The position numbers and the translations under genes were made by a program. A stretch of 64,000 nucleotides of DNA from Methylotenera_A sp031422335 (lineage in GTDB: Bacteria > Pseudomonadota > Gammaproteobacteria > Burkholderiales > Methylophilaceae). This document shows, in pieces, positions 34,197-42,872 of this stretch (position 1 is the first letter of the stretch; the number at the start of each line of letters is the position of its first letter). The stretch covers positions 1-64,000 of the forward strand of contig JANOQW010000007.1 of assembly GCA_031422335.1 (NCBI GenBank), written 5' to 3'. The notes beneath the pieces were generated by a model that saw nothing but the letters and a program-made list of their open reading frames with translations, had not been told where the DNA came from and ran no database searches.

Positions 34197-34508
34197 TTAA
34201 CTACGTTTAACAAACAATTCCCAGCGATACTTTGCCCAATAATAGGCATCCATGATGGACAGTGCATAAATAAAGATACCCCCTGCCAGCTTGCCCACCA
34301 TGGAGATATGCGGCTGCGCTAGGTTGAAGGTAATCAAACCTAAAATGATCATAAAACTGAGCATGACCAAGCCTTTAAGTGGCGTGTTATTCACCACCTG
34401 CCCCATGCCTGGCAATAAAATGGCGATGAGCAGCACCCACTTGGGTGATAGCGGTGCTTTTACTGCTGCCGCTTTTTCTTCTGTAGTCTTAACTTGTTTA
34501 TTTTTCAT
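34197..34508 (-). CDS. Small membrane protein of unknown function
   Basis: A 103-residue protein I do not recognise. A charged, Lys/Ala-rich N-terminus (about 22 residues) is followed by three hydrophobic stretches: WVLLIAILLPGMGQVV, GLVMLSFMIILGLITF and GGIFIYALSIMDAYYWAKY. The PGMGQ turn after the first helix and the DAYYWAKYRW end resemble small TM2-like or DUF5683-type proteins, but not closely enough to name. It is the last gene of the permease cluster, 20 bp after the 218-residue gene. Confidence 0.6.
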   Translation of the reverse strand: MKNKQVKTTEEKAAAVKAPLSPKWVLLIAILLPGMGQVVNNTPLKGLVMLSFMIILGLITFNLAQPHISMVGKLAGGIFIYALSIMDAYYWAKYRWELFVKRS

Positions 34509-34528
34509 GGTCTGTTTTTCTGAAAGTT

Positions 34529-35185
34529 TTATACTGCTTGTTCAAGTATTTGGCGAACAGCGATGGCTTGATTGAGCAATGCCTCGACCACTTGTTTACT
34601 CATCGGCGTGTCGTTGTAAACAGCGTTACGCATAATTAAATATTCGCCCCTATCTGCTTGTTTGGCCATGTAGGTGAGCCGCACAAAATCTGGTGTAATT
34701 AGCAATTCTTTCATTTTTTCATCGGCAAATAGTATGGGCACATGCTGCTCCAGCAGGCGCATATCTATTGGCTGGTGGAAGTACTTAATAATGGCATGTT
34801 GCGGCCAATTAGGCGGAATAGTTAAGTTGCCATCCCATTGCCAAGAGGGGCTGTAAAACTCGTTATTGGCTGGCCGCACAATCAAATCCAAGCTGCCAAT
34901 TATCGGTTTGTTTGCGGCAACTTTTACCAACAACCACAATGGCGGAAGCTTGCGCCAAGCAATGGTGTCTTCAACAACGCTTAGCGCAACTTGATAACCT
35001 GCATACTGGCCTTGCAATACTGGTAGGTTGGCTTTATCAGTGCTGGTCTGCGCTTGTTGCAGCAATGCTTTACAATCATCAAACACCGTATTTCTTGCGA
35101 CTAGTTTGCGGTTAGCATCGCGCTGGTATTTGCCAAACATGGCGTATACCAGCGCAGCTAATATTGCAAAACCTATTACATGCAT
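34529..35185 (-). CDS. Membrane-anchored protein of unknown function
   Basis: A 218-residue protein with one N-terminal helix (VIGFAILAALVYAMFG) and a soluble rest; by charge the C-terminal part (KYQRDANRK after the helix) is most likely cytoplasmic. The soluble part looks like a folded alpha/beta domain (YQVALSVVEDTIAWRKLPPLWLLVKVA, IGSLDLIVRPANNEFY, LFADEKMKELL) without known motifs. I cannot assign a function. It lies 34 bp after the permease and appears co-transcribed with it. Confidence 0.6.
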   Translation of the reverse strand: MHVIGFAILAALVYAMFGKYQRDANRKLVARNTVFDDCKALLQQAQTSTDKANLPVLQGQYAGYQVALSVVEDTIAWRKLPPLWLLVKVAANKPIIGSLDLIVRPANNEFYSPSWQWDGNLTIPPNWPQHAIIKYFHQPIDMRLLEQHVPILFADEKMKELLITPDFVRLTYMAKQADRGEYLIMRNAVYNDTPMSKQVVEALLNQAIAVRQILEQAV

Positions 35186-35219
35186 TTTAAAACGTTACTT
35201 CAATATTAACGTCAGCAAA

Positions 35220-36611
35220 TCAATAGCCTTTGGGTCGCGGCCAAGGCATCGAGAATTGATCGGCACGTTTTACATATTTGTAACGACGTAACACAAACCA
35301 AATAGAGGCCAAGATATAAAACGCCATAATCGACAGCAGCGTTGCGCCATAACCCAAGAAAGTTGCAAAGTACGTTGCGCAACACAAAATAAGCAAAGTA
35401 ATGGCTGGCAGCGGATGGAACGGATGAACGTAGCCACGGTGAATGCTGCCGAGTGGCCACATTTTTCTAAATTTGATCATATTAAACGACATAAAGGTGT
35501 AACCCAGCAAGCCTGACAAAATTGAGAAAGTAATCACTTGATCTAACAAACCCGTAAACGCAAACGAGATAGCAATGGGCACCAAAAAAATAATACTGCG
35601 ATATGGCGTGCGGTATTTAGGGTGAATAGCGCCAAAAAACACTGGCATGTAACGATCGCGCCCAAGCGAGAACCAAGCGCGTGAAGCATCGTTAATACAA
35701 CCATTGGCAGATGCAATCGCCGCAAAAGCGGTGGCAATAAACAACATGAGCTGAAGTTTAGAGCTACCCAGCAAAGTCGCTGCATCATACATAGGCGTCA
35801 CCGCTTGGCCTAAATACTGCCAAGGCATTAAACCGCTGGCCACATACCAAGTAATGGTGGCTGCCACTAGCAAAGTCAACATGCCGCCTAACGTGCCGAG
35901 CGGAATAGCGCGACCTGCTGAGCGTACCTCTTCTGCTGCTTGGCAGGTACCTTCAATACCCAAGTAATACCACATACCAAACTGTAAAGATGCAATCACG
36001 CCTATCCAGCCATATGGCAAATCAGTGAGCAAACCTTGATGTTGCAAGATTGCCCCTTGATTTAATGGATCAACCGCAAAAAACAACACCACCAAAGCCA
36101 TAAATGCCAAGAAAGTAATGACTAGATTAATGGTAAGCGCCATAAACACACCGCGGTAATTTAGCCAGGCTAAAACTGCCACTGTCAGAACCACAAACGG
36201 CTTGGGGTCTAAATCAGCAAAGCCCATGACGGCCGCACCAGACTTCATTAAATCGCCCACCACCAGCGCATCTGCCGCACAAAGCATGGTGTAAGCCATC
36301 ACCAAGTAAAGCCCCACATTAAACGCCATCAGCGGCCCAATAATATGCTTGGCTTGCGTGTATTGCCCACCCGCTGCTGCCACGGTGGAGGTCACTTCAG
36401 AATCGATCATCGCCACACAGGTATAAAGCAGGCCAATGACCCAGCAAGCAATCAGTGAAGCATAAGCGCCGCCTTTGCCCACCGTGAAGTTCCAACCCAT
36501 AAACTCTCCCACCAACACAATACCCACGCCCAGTGCCCAAATATGAAACGGGTTAAGCACTTTTAGCATGGATATGCGTTTACCACTATTTACTGCTGTA
36601 TCGGTAGCCAT
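35220..36611 (-). CDS. APC-family amine/amino acid permease
   Basis: A 463-residue transporter with about 12 helices and the APC-superfamily signature near the N-terminus (LGVGIVLVGEFMGWNF), closest in look to the ethanolamine permease branch. Other marks are GGQYTQAKHIIGP, GMWYYLGIEGTCQAAEEVRSAGRAIPLG and FFGAIHPKYRTPYRS. The transporter ends the gene block downstream of the methylamine pathway, so methylamine, N-methylglutamate or another pathway amine is a reasonable substrate; this is inference. Its ATG overlaps the stop of the 59-residue gene (TAATG), so the two are translationally coupled. Confidence 0.85.
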   Translation of the reverse strand: MATDTAVNSGKRISMLKVLNPFHIWALGVGIVLVGEFMGWNFTVGKGGAYASLIACWVIGLLYTCVAMIDSEVTSTVAAAGGQYTQAKHIIGPLMAFNVGLYLVMAYTMLCAADALVVGDLMKSGAAVMGFADLDPKPFVVLTVAVLAWLNYRGVFMALTINLVITFLAFMALVVLFFAVDPLNQGAILQHQGLLTDLPYGWIGVIASLQFGMWYYLGIEGTCQAAEEVRSAGRAIPLGTLGGMLTLLVAATITWYVASGLMPWQYLGQAVTPMYDAATLLGSSKLQLMLFIATAFAAIASANGCINDASRAWFSLGRDRYMPVFFGAIHPKYRTPYRSIIFLVPIAISFAFTGLLDQVITFSILSGLLGYTFMSFNMIKFRKMWPLGSIHRGYVHPFHPLPAITLLILCCATYFATFLGYGATLLSIMAFYILASIWFVLRRYKYVKRADQFSMPWPRPKGY

Positions 36612-36790
36612 TATCGTTGCCCTCCATCTAAATCAACGCCGTGCACAATATCATCTTCGCCTTCGCGCGAACTCATTAAATATTCTTCATCGTATTGCGA
36701 AGATACCATTAACGCATCTACCACCATCCATGCCAGCAAAACGGCCGATAAGCCCCATGCTGCGTACACTAAAGCATTCCATAATCCCAT
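36611..36790 (-). CDS. 59-residue single-helix membrane protein coupled to the permease
   Basis: A 59-residue protein starting MGLWNALVYAAWG, with one hydrophobic helix (about residues 5-27) and an acidic tail (DEEYLMSSREGEDDIV...). The ATG at 36790 has a GGAGAAAC ribosome-binding site. Its stop shares bases with the permease start (TAATG), and its own last codons supply the permease's GGAGGG ribosome-binding site. It is not a family I know. Tight coupling suggests a small partner or stabiliser of the permease, as DUF485-like or KdpF-like proteins are for other transporters (analogy only). Confidence 0.68.
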   Translation of the reverse strand: MGLWNALVYAAWGLSAVLLAWMVVDALMVSSQYDEEYLMSSREGEDDIVHGVDLDGGQR

Positions 36791-36849
36791 GATGTTTCTC
36801 CCTAAATGTGAGAACTGTTAAAATTCCCAATTAGTTGCTTAATAAATGA

Positions 36850-37242
36850 TTAATCGAATTTTTCCGCAATCACTTCGCGATACTGTTTGTCTGACACTTT
36901 AAGTACCAAAGCAAAATAGCCAACCACCACAATGATGGTAATTATCAGCATCATTGGGTCTATGGTGTAATCAAAACGGTTGTTAATGATAGTAGCGGCC
37001 GTTTCTGGCGTGTGCCCCAGTTTTATCCATTGCGCTTGCATCACTTCATTTTGCTCTAGTGATTCCCAAGTGGCAGCTGGCGCTACTTCGGCAGTGGCAA
37101 CGGCTTCAGCTGGTGCTGGTGCTGGTGCTTCTTTCATTAGTAAAGGCAGCATCAAGCTGGCATATACCAACACTAATACCAATATCGTATCAAACATCTG
37201 GCCCATTAAACCCTGCTTGGGTGGCGTGTAATTTTGTTTCAT
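36850..37242 (-). CDS. 130-residue two-helix membrane protein of the permease cluster
   Basis: A protein with two helices, TILVLVLVYASLMLPLL (about 19-35) and LIITIIVVVGYFALVLKV (about 99-116), separated by an Ala/Pro/Glu-rich loop and a short conserved-looking stretch (WIKLGHTPETAATIINNRFDYTIDP). I do not recognise a family. It overlaps the upstream 101-residue gene by 1 bp and lies 59 bp before the 59-residue gene. The arrangement suggests one membrane complex with the permease. Confidence 0.66.
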   Translation of the reverse strand: MKQNYTPPKQGLMGQMFDTILVLVLVYASLMLPLLMKEAPAPAPAEAVATAEVAPAATWESLEQNEVMQAQWIKLGHTPETAATIINNRFDYTIDPMMLIITIIVVVGYFALVLKVSDKQYREVIAEKFD

Positions 37243-37547
37243 TACGCTCTCCTATTCTGTTGTTTGGCTGCTAGATTCGCGTCCAAATGTTGAATATCTA
37301 AGCCATAGATATAATCTTTATCTTCTTTAAGATGCTTGGTCATAGCGTAAACGGAGGCGGTATTGAAAACTAACAGAACAAAACTAGAGACATAGAGTGC
37401 AAGCCGAATATTTTGGTCTTGGACTATATTTAAGATGGCAAACAGCACAAACAATATCGTGGCCCACAACAACGCTACATCAAACCATGCCAGCCAACAA
37501 TCACGCTGATACATGTCATCCATGCGTTTTTTTATATCATTACTCAT
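37242..37547 (-). CDS. 101-residue two-helix membrane protein of the permease cluster
   Basis: Two hydrophobic helices (FDVALLWATILFVLFAILNIV and LALYVSSFVLLVFNTASVYAM) with charged ends; the N-terminus is KKRMDDMYQRDCW. The ATG has a strong GAGGAG ribosome-binding site (minus strand, 9 bp upstream). It is the first gene of the permease cluster and overlaps the next gene by 1 bp. The size and two-helix layout resemble the DUF485 partner of acetate symporters, but I see no sequence identity to that family. Confidence 0.66.
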   Translation of the reverse strand: MSNDIKKRMDDMYQRDCWLAWFDVALLWATILFVLFAILNIVQDQNIRLALYVSSFVLLVFNTASVYAMTKHLKEDKDYIYGLDIQHLDANLAAKQQNRRA

Positions 37548-37904
37548 TACATTCTCCTCATCACTTTTAATAATTTTAATAAACTGCGATGTACGTAATT
37601 AGCAAAATAGAGAGTAGTCACCAGAATGGTGAGGAGAGGAGATAACGATGTAGGTGCAAACTATTTAACATGCTAACAAGCCCTTTTATTCAGGTAAAAC
37701 TTGTATCGACAAAAATAGTGAAACAAAACAACTAGAAAAGATGAGGAAGCAGTGCGTTTATCAATGGACAATAGTCGCATTACTAAGCAAATGCAAGGGA
37801 AGGTATTCATGCATGCTAAATAAAGCAAACCGTTCATACACTGCTTCCTTTTTAAAGCCCAGCAATTAGCTGGGAAGATAGCTAAAAAATCAAAACCTAT
37901 AAAT
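37548..37904 (-). promoter_or_regulatory. 357-bp spacer: terminator of mgsC plus structured leader of the permease cluster
   Basis: Reading on the minus strand, a hairpin CCCAGC/GCTGGG with loop TAATT and a following CTTT (37874-37858) probably ends the mgs transcript. Then a perfect 10-bp inverted repeat, GGAAGCAGTG (37848-37839) and CACTGCTTCC (37754-37745), encloses 84 bases. The last 100 bp are AT-rich and end in the ribosome-binding site of the 101-residue gene. A promoter for the transporter genes should lie here; I cannot place its hexamers with confidence. Confidence 0.5.
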
Positions 37905-39293
37905 TTAAAATTTGGTGATTCCTGGTATCCAACTAGTTCCTGCCAACGGCACTTGCGCCATGGCTGAGGCTTCTATGGTTAATGCCACCAAGTCTTCAGG
38001 TTCTAAATTATGCAAGTGCGATTTGCCGCAAGCCCGCGCAATCACTTGCGCTTCCATGGTCATCACCGCTAAATAATTGGCTAGCCTTTGGCCTGCTTTC
38101 ACTGGGTCAACACGCTTCATCAGCTCAGGATCTTGCGTGGTAATGCCTGCTGGGTCGCGACCTTCGTGCCAATCATCGTAAGCGCCCGCGGTGGTGCCAA
38201 GCTTGTTATATTCAGCCTCTAAATGCGGGTCGTTATCGCCTAAGGCAATTAACGCTGCCGTACCAATCGCTACAGCATCTGCGCCTAAGGCAATCGCTTT
38301 GGCCACATCTGCGCCATTTCTAATGCCGCCAGATATAATCAATTGCACACTATCTTTACCATTGCGATACACACCCAAATCTTGTAACGCTTTTACTGCA
38401 GGGCGAATTGCAGCCAATATAGGCAAACCCACGTGCTCAATAAACACTTCTTGCGTAGCAGCGGTACCGCCTTGCATGCCGTCTAGCACTACTACATCGG
38501 CGCCTGACTTCACCGCCAGCGCCACATCAAAATAAGGTCGCGTTGCGCCAATTTTTACGTAGATGGGTTTTTCCCAATCGGTAATTTCACGTAGTTCATT
38601 GATTTTAATTTCCAGGTCATCAGGCCCTGTCCAATCAGGGTGGCGACATGCAGAGCGCTGATCAATCCCCTCTGGCAAGCAGCGCATTTTTGCTACGCGC
38701 GCGCTGATTTTTTGGCCTAGCAACATGCCTCCACCACCTGGTTTTGCGCCCTGTCCAATCACCACTTCAATCGCGTCAGCTTTGCGTAAATCGTCAGGGT
38801 TCATGCCATAGCGTGAGGGCAAATATTGGTACACCAAGGTCTGAGACTGACCGCGTTCTTCGGGTGTCATACCGCCATCGCCCGTGGTGGTGCTGGTACC
38901 AGCGAGTGTCGCACCGCGGCCGAGTGCTTCTTTAGCAGGGCCAGAAAGCGCGCCAAAACTCATGCCGGCAATAGTCACTACCGTTTTTAAATGGATTGGT
39001 TTCTTGGCAAAACGTGACCCTAAAACCACATCTGTGCCACATTTTTCGCGGTAGCCTTCTAGCGGATAACGGCTCACCGATGCGCCCAAAAACAGCAAAT
39101 CGTCAAAATGTGGTAACTTACGTTTCGCGCCGCCACCGCGAATATCATAAATGCCTGTGGCGGCGGCGCGGCGTATTTCAGACATGGTGTACTCATCAAA
39201 TGTGGCCGAATAACGTGGCTTAGTTTGTGGTGGCTTATGTTGCATTTCTTTATTTTTCACATAAGTATTTTTCACGTCTTTATGGTCATCCAT
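37905..39293 (-). CDS. mgsC: N-methylglutamate synthase, FMN-binding subunit C
   Basis: The 462-residue subunit carries the FMN-binding TIM barrel related to the glutamate synthase large subunit. Recognisable parts are PIHLKTVVTIAGMSFGALS, GATLAGTSTTTGDGGM, EVVIGQGAKPGGGGMLLG, GADVVVLDGMQGGTAATQEV and AIALGADAVAIGTAAL. N-methylglutamate synthase makes N-methylglutamate from glutamate and methylamine, releasing ammonia. The ATG at 39293 has an AGGAG site and lies 1 bp after mgsB; upstream in-frame codons overlap mgsB and do not match the family. It completes mgsABC. Confidence 0.92.
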   Translation of the reverse strand: MDDHKDVKNTYVKNKEMQHKPPQTKPRYSATFDEYTMSEIRRAAATGIYDIRGGGAKRKLPHFDDLLFLGASVSRYPLEGYREKCGTDVVLGSRFAKKPIHLKTVVTIAGMSFGALSGPAKEALGRGATLAGTSTTTGDGGMTPEERGQSQTLVYQYLPSRYGMNPDDLRKADAIEVVIGQGAKPGGGGMLLGQKISARVAKMRCLPEGIDQRSACRHPDWTGPDDLEIKINELREITDWEKPIYVKIGATRPYFDVALAVKSGADVVVLDGMQGGTAATQEVFIEHVGLPILAAIRPAVKALQDLGVYRNGKDSVQLIISGGIRNGADVAKAIALGADAVAIGTAALIALGDNDPHLEAEYNKLGTTAGAYDDWHEGRDPAGITTQDPELMKRVDPVKAGQRLANYLAVMTMEAQVIARACGKSHLHNLEPEDLVALTIEASAMAQVPLAGTSWIPGITKF

Positions 39294-39294
39294 T

Positions 39295-39987
39295 TTAGTA
39301 TTCTCCTGCATTATCAACATGAAAATGGTATAGCGTGCGTGCTGAGCCATATTGCGTAAAGCTCTCTGGCTTAATATCGGCATGGCCAGATTTAGCCAGC
39401 AAATCTACAAGAATTTTTTTGCTTTCCGCGTCCATGGTTTTCACTTCGCAATCTGCGCCTAGGCTTTTAACGACGCCACGCACAAAAATTTTGGCTTCGT
39501 AAATAGAGTCGCCCAAACCTTCACCCGCATCGCCTAAAATCACCATATTACCGGCTTGTGCCATAAAGGCCGAAAAGCTGCCAACCGAGCCACCCACCAC
39601 GATATCCGCGCCTTTTAGTGAGATGCCGCATCGTAAACCTGCGTCACCATCAATCAGCAGCAAGCCACCATTGGCGGTCGCACCAGCGGCATTGGATGCA
39701 AAGCCTTTCACATGCACTGTACCTGACATCATGTTCTCGGCTACGCCACTTCCAGCGCTGCCTTCAATCGTGACCTTAGCAATTTGGTTCATGCCCGCCG
39801 CGTAGTAGCCCGCATGGCCTCTGATGGCGACATGCACGTCCGCTTTTAAGCCAACTGCGATGCTATGCGCGCCGTTGGGGTTGTCTATGCTGATATATTT
39901 TCCGTTTAAACCCTTAGCGTCACCATGCAGAAATTGATTCACTTCGCGTAGAGGCTTTTTATCCAAGTCAAAAGTTAGAGTTTCCAT
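39295..39987 (-). CDS. mgsB: N-methylglutamate synthase, GXGXG-domain subunit B
   Basis: A 230-residue right-handed beta-helix protein equal to the C-terminal GXGXG domain of glutamate synthase: repeats such as GHAGYYAAGMNQIAKVTIEGSAGSGVAENMMSG, GLLLIDGDAGLRCGISLKGADIVVGGSVG and GNMVILGDAGEGLGDSIYEAKIFVRG. The domain is structural in GltB. It overlaps mgsA by 13 bp and is followed by mgsC after 1 bp, as in other NMG gene sets. Confidence 0.93.
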   Translation of the reverse strand: METLTFDLDKKPLREVNQFLHGDAKGLNGKYISIDNPNGAHSIAVGLKADVHVAIRGHAGYYAAGMNQIAKVTIEGSAGSGVAENMMSGTVHVKGFASNAAGATANGGLLLIDGDAGLRCGISLKGADIVVGGSVGSFSAFMAQAGNMVILGDAGEGLGDSIYEAKIFVRGVVKSLGADCEVKTMDAESKKILVDLLAKSGHADIKPESFTQYGSARTLYHFHVDNAGEY

Positions 39988-40871
39988 AGGTATAACTCCT
40001 TGGGTGAAGGCTCAAACACCTTGGCATTTTTAATATCTGGCAGATGCGCTAATGAGCGAAATTCAGAAGCAATCGCCACATAATCATCATGCTCAGCGAT
40101 TATCGCGGGCTTGCAGCCGAATGGATCGCGTATTAAAGCCAACTCATTTTTAGTGCCCATAAGCAACGTATAAAAACCATCCAACTCGTCAAAACCATGA
40201 TTTAACGCGGTTTCTAGATCATCTCCTTCTTGCATACGCCATTCCAAGAAGCGACAAGCGGCTTCGGTATCATTGTCCGTTTCAAACTCAATGCCATGTT
40301 TTTCTAGCTTGCGGCGCAGGCTGTGCGCATTGCTTAATGAGCCGTTGTGCACCAAGCACCAATCTTGCCCAGCGGTGAACGGGTGCGCGTGAGCTGGCGT
40401 GACCGCCGATTCGGTCGCCATGCGCGTATGTCCCACCAAATGCGTACCTTTAAAATCTTGAAAGCCGTAGCGCGAAGCCACTTGCGCTGGCGTACCAACG
40501 TCTTTATAAATATCCATCAATTGACCAATAGACAACAAATGTAATTGTGGGTAATGTGCTTTTAACCAAGCTTTAACCTGCGCGGGTGCTAGTGTTGTCG
40601 TCATCACCGCATGATTAGTTTTAGCCTCAATGCTGGCTTTGCTATTGAGTGATTTTTCGAAATCAGTCGCTAAATTTTCCCAATCAAAATCTTCTGTACC
40701 AGAATACACACTGAATTTTCGTTCATCATTCGCCACAGGTGCGCCAAACATGGCCAAGCCCGCAGAATCTGGACCGCGTTCTGTCATGCCAATCAGCATG
40801 GGCAACATCAGTTTGCCAATGGTGTCGCGCATTTCAGGGTTTCTTACCAATAAGCCTACAATTCCACACAT
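39975..40871 (-). CDS. mgsA: N-methylglutamate synthase, glutamine amidotransferase-type subunit A
   Basis: A 298-residue class II amidotransferase. The N-terminal nucleophile cysteine is residue 2 of MCGIVGLLV, and the family motifs ERGPDSAGLAMFG, GHTRMATESAVTPAHAHPF, LVHNGSLSN and ETDNDTEAA are present. In the NMG pathway this subunit handles the glutamine-like gamma-glutamylmethylamide, supplying methylamine to the synthase. It lies 64 bp after gmaS and overlaps mgsB. Confidence 0.93.
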   Translation of the reverse strand: MCGIVGLLVRNPEMRDTIGKLMLPMLIGMTERGPDSAGLAMFGAPVANDERKFSVYSGTEDFDWENLATDFEKSLNSKASIEAKTNHAVMTTTLAPAQVKAWLKAHYPQLHLLSIGQLMDIYKDVGTPAQVASRYGFQDFKGTHLVGHTRMATESAVTPAHAHPFTAGQDWCLVHNGSLSNAHSLRRKLEKHGIEFETDNDTEAACRFLEWRMQEGDDLETALNHGFDELDGFYTLLMGTKNELALIRDPFGCKPAIIAEHDDYVAIASEFRSLAHLPDIKNAKVFEPSPKELYLWKL

Positions 40872-40935
40872 ATTTTACTCCTAGCGTACTACATTAATAT
40901 AACTATTTAACTTTATGTTTTAATTAAATATATTA

Positions 40936-42270
40936 TTAGAAAAACTCTACATAGCGTTTAATTTCCCAATCTGAAACATGGCGCATGTATTCAACCCATT
41001 CCGCACGTTTTAGCATTAAAAATTCGCTGCTTAAACCATCGCCAAGCGCGTCGCGAATCACTGTATCCGCCTCAAATGCATCTAAGGCTAAATTAAGATT
41101 TTGCGGCAATATGTCGATTTTTTTCTCTTTTAACTGCGCGGCTGAATAATCGTAAAGATTGTCGCCATTACCCGCACCAGGATGCAGCTCGCGTTTCACG
41201 CCATCTAAACCCGCCGCAATCACCGCTGCTGTGGTCAAATATGGGTTACAACCGCCATCTGGTAGGCGCAGCTCTAAGCGGCCATAAGGAATGCGCACCA
41301 TGGTTGAGCGATTATTGTTGCCATAAGATATGTACGCAGGCGCCCAAGTCGCGCCTGTGAGCGATTGACCGACCACAAGACGTTTGTAAGAATTGACCGT
41401 CGGCGCAGCCAGCGCGCAGATTGCAGGCGCGTGTGCCAGCAATCCACCCAAAAAGTGATAAGCCAATTTCGACAGCCCATGACCCGTTTTATCAGAATCA
41501 TCTTGAAACAGCGTTTTTTTACCATCTCCAATCGACATGTGCATGTGCATGCCATTGCCAGGGCGGTTACTAAAGGGTTTTGGCATAAGCGAGCAAATCA
41601 TACCGTGTGCATTGGCGATCTCGCTGGCGGCCATTTTGAATAATATAAAATCATCCGCGCTTTTTAAGCAGTCTGCGTAGGTATAGTTTATTTCAAACTG
41701 GCCATTAGCGTCTTCGTGATCGATTTGATATACGTCTAAACCCGCCGCCAGCAAAGATTCTGTGAGTTCTTCAAGAAAAGCCGATTGCCTTGTAATGCCT
41801 TTGTAATCATAGCAAGGCTTGGCCAGCGTGTCGGTGTCATCCATCGGAGCTATCGCGCCATGCTCATCACGATGCAGCAACGAAAATTCAGGCTCAAGCC
41901 CAGTGTAAAGCGTCCAGCCTTTTTCGCTTAAGCGCGCAATTTGCTTTTTCAACACCACGCGCGAGTCGTATTCATAAGGTTTATTATTGACATGGCCATC
42001 GCACACAATGCGCGCATAACCTGGTTGCCAAGGGATTAGATTGAGCGTTGCAAGCTCACCTACTGCCATATAATCAGGTCCATTCGGCGCAATGCCCATA
42101 CCCCAAATGGCGCCACCAGCGAAGCCTGCGCCTGCGGTTAGAATATCTTCTAAATGGGCAGCTGGCACCGATTTCACTTTTGCCACGCCATGAATATCCA
42201 CAAACTGTGCCAACACATATTTTACCTTGTTATCTTTTAAAAACTTTTTTGCTTCTGCTAGTGATTTCAT
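40936..42270 (-). CDS. gmaS: Gamma-glutamylmethylamide synthetase
   Basis: A 444-residue glutamine synthetase-family ligase that joins glutamate and methylamine at the cost of ATP. Family blocks are FVDIHGVAKVKSVPA, AGFAGGAIWGMG, TGLEPEFSLL, DHEDANGQFEINY, GNGMHMHMSIGDG, APTVNSYKRLVVGQSLTGATWAPAYISYGNNNRS and RLPDGGCNPYLTTAAVIAAGLDG. It resembles type III GS more than GlnA, and its place between mgd and mgs genes fixes the role. The 98-bp gap to mgdD may hold a promoter. Confidence 0.93.
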   Translation of the reverse strand: MKSLAEAKKFLKDNKVKYVLAQFVDIHGVAKVKSVPAAHLEDILTAGAGFAGGAIWGMGIAPNGPDYMAVGELATLNLIPWQPGYARIVCDGHVNNKPYEYDSRVVLKKQIARLSEKGWTLYTGLEPEFSLLHRDEHGAIAPMDDTDTLAKPCYDYKGITRQSAFLEELTESLLAAGLDVYQIDHEDANGQFEINYTYADCLKSADDFILFKMAASEIANAHGMICSLMPKPFSNRPGNGMHMHMSIGDGKKTLFQDDSDKTGHGLSKLAYHFLGGLLAHAPAICALAAPTVNSYKRLVVGQSLTGATWAPAYISYGNNNRSTMVRIPYGRLELRLPDGGCNPYLTTAAVIAAGLDGVKRELHPGAGNGDNLYDYSAAQLKEKKIDILPQNLNLALDAFEADTVIRDALGDGLSSEFLMLKRAEWVEYMRHVSDWEIKRYVEFF

Positions 42271-42368
42271 TGTTCGCCCCTGATAATTTTATAACCTGAA
42301 ATTTTATTAAAAGTTTCTAATTGAAAACAGTGCTTTTAAAACCAAATCTATACGCCTTGACCCTAAAT

Positions 42369-42872
42369 TCAAGCAGTTATTTCTTCAGTCATTTCATCTA
42401 AAATATGTCGCATATAATCACCATAAGTGCCGTCGCACCAAATTCTGTAAATCGTTTCGCCAGCTAATGATTGCCGTAAAAGTGTGGCCGAAATACCAGC
42501 CACTTGCGTCATCCCCAATGTATTATCTACGAGCGTAGCCTCGCTTAAATCAAGTTCACATAGCTCAGATAATATATTGGTAGCATGGCTACCAGCCAAT
42601 AGATAAGCGGCATCTGCGTGTGGTACTTTATATACGCCTGTGACTCGCTTACTATCTTCTGCCAGCTGTGTGCATGCAACTCCACCTGTTTGATCTTCTA
42701 TTACAAACTCGCTTGAACCCAGACGCAGCACCAGCGTATTATTATGTAAAACCCAACTGTTAGCAGATTTAGGTAACTTAACACCATGACCAACTAGCCA
42801 TTTTTCGGCATTAGGGCCTTTTACGCCATAACGCGCAAACGTACTCACATCGGTTACATCAAACAATTGCAT
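42369..42872 (-). CDS. mgdD: N-methylglutamate dehydrogenase, gamma (SoxG-like) subunit
   Basis: A 167-residue protein like the gamma subunit of heterotetrameric sarcosine oxidase, a small GcvT-like fold: DVSTFARYGVKGPNAEKWL, VLRLGSSEFVIED, HADAAYLLAGSHATNILSELC and AGETIYRIWCDGTYGDYM. I chose the ATG at 42872, preceded by AGGTGG; a GTG at 42881 is the alternative. It overlaps the large subunit gene by 14 bp. It is the last of mgdABCD in transcription order. Confidence 0.86.
   Translation of the reverse strand: MQLFDVTDVSTFARYGVKGPNAEKWLVGHGVKLPKSANSWVLHNNTLVLRLGSSEFVIEDQTGGVACTQLAEDSKRVTGVYKVPHADAAYLLAGSHATNILSELCELDLSEATLVDNTLGMTQVAGISATLLRQSLAGETIYRIWCDGTYGDYMRHILDEMTEEITA

Noticed and set aside
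37673..37837. A 54-codon minus-strand ORF in the spacer before the permease cluster, with AGGAAG upstream of its ATG
   Set aside because: The product is Cys/Phe/Leu-rich without a clear domain, it covers the inverted repeat, and such a frame is likely by chance in AT-rich DNA. I keep the region as a spacer.
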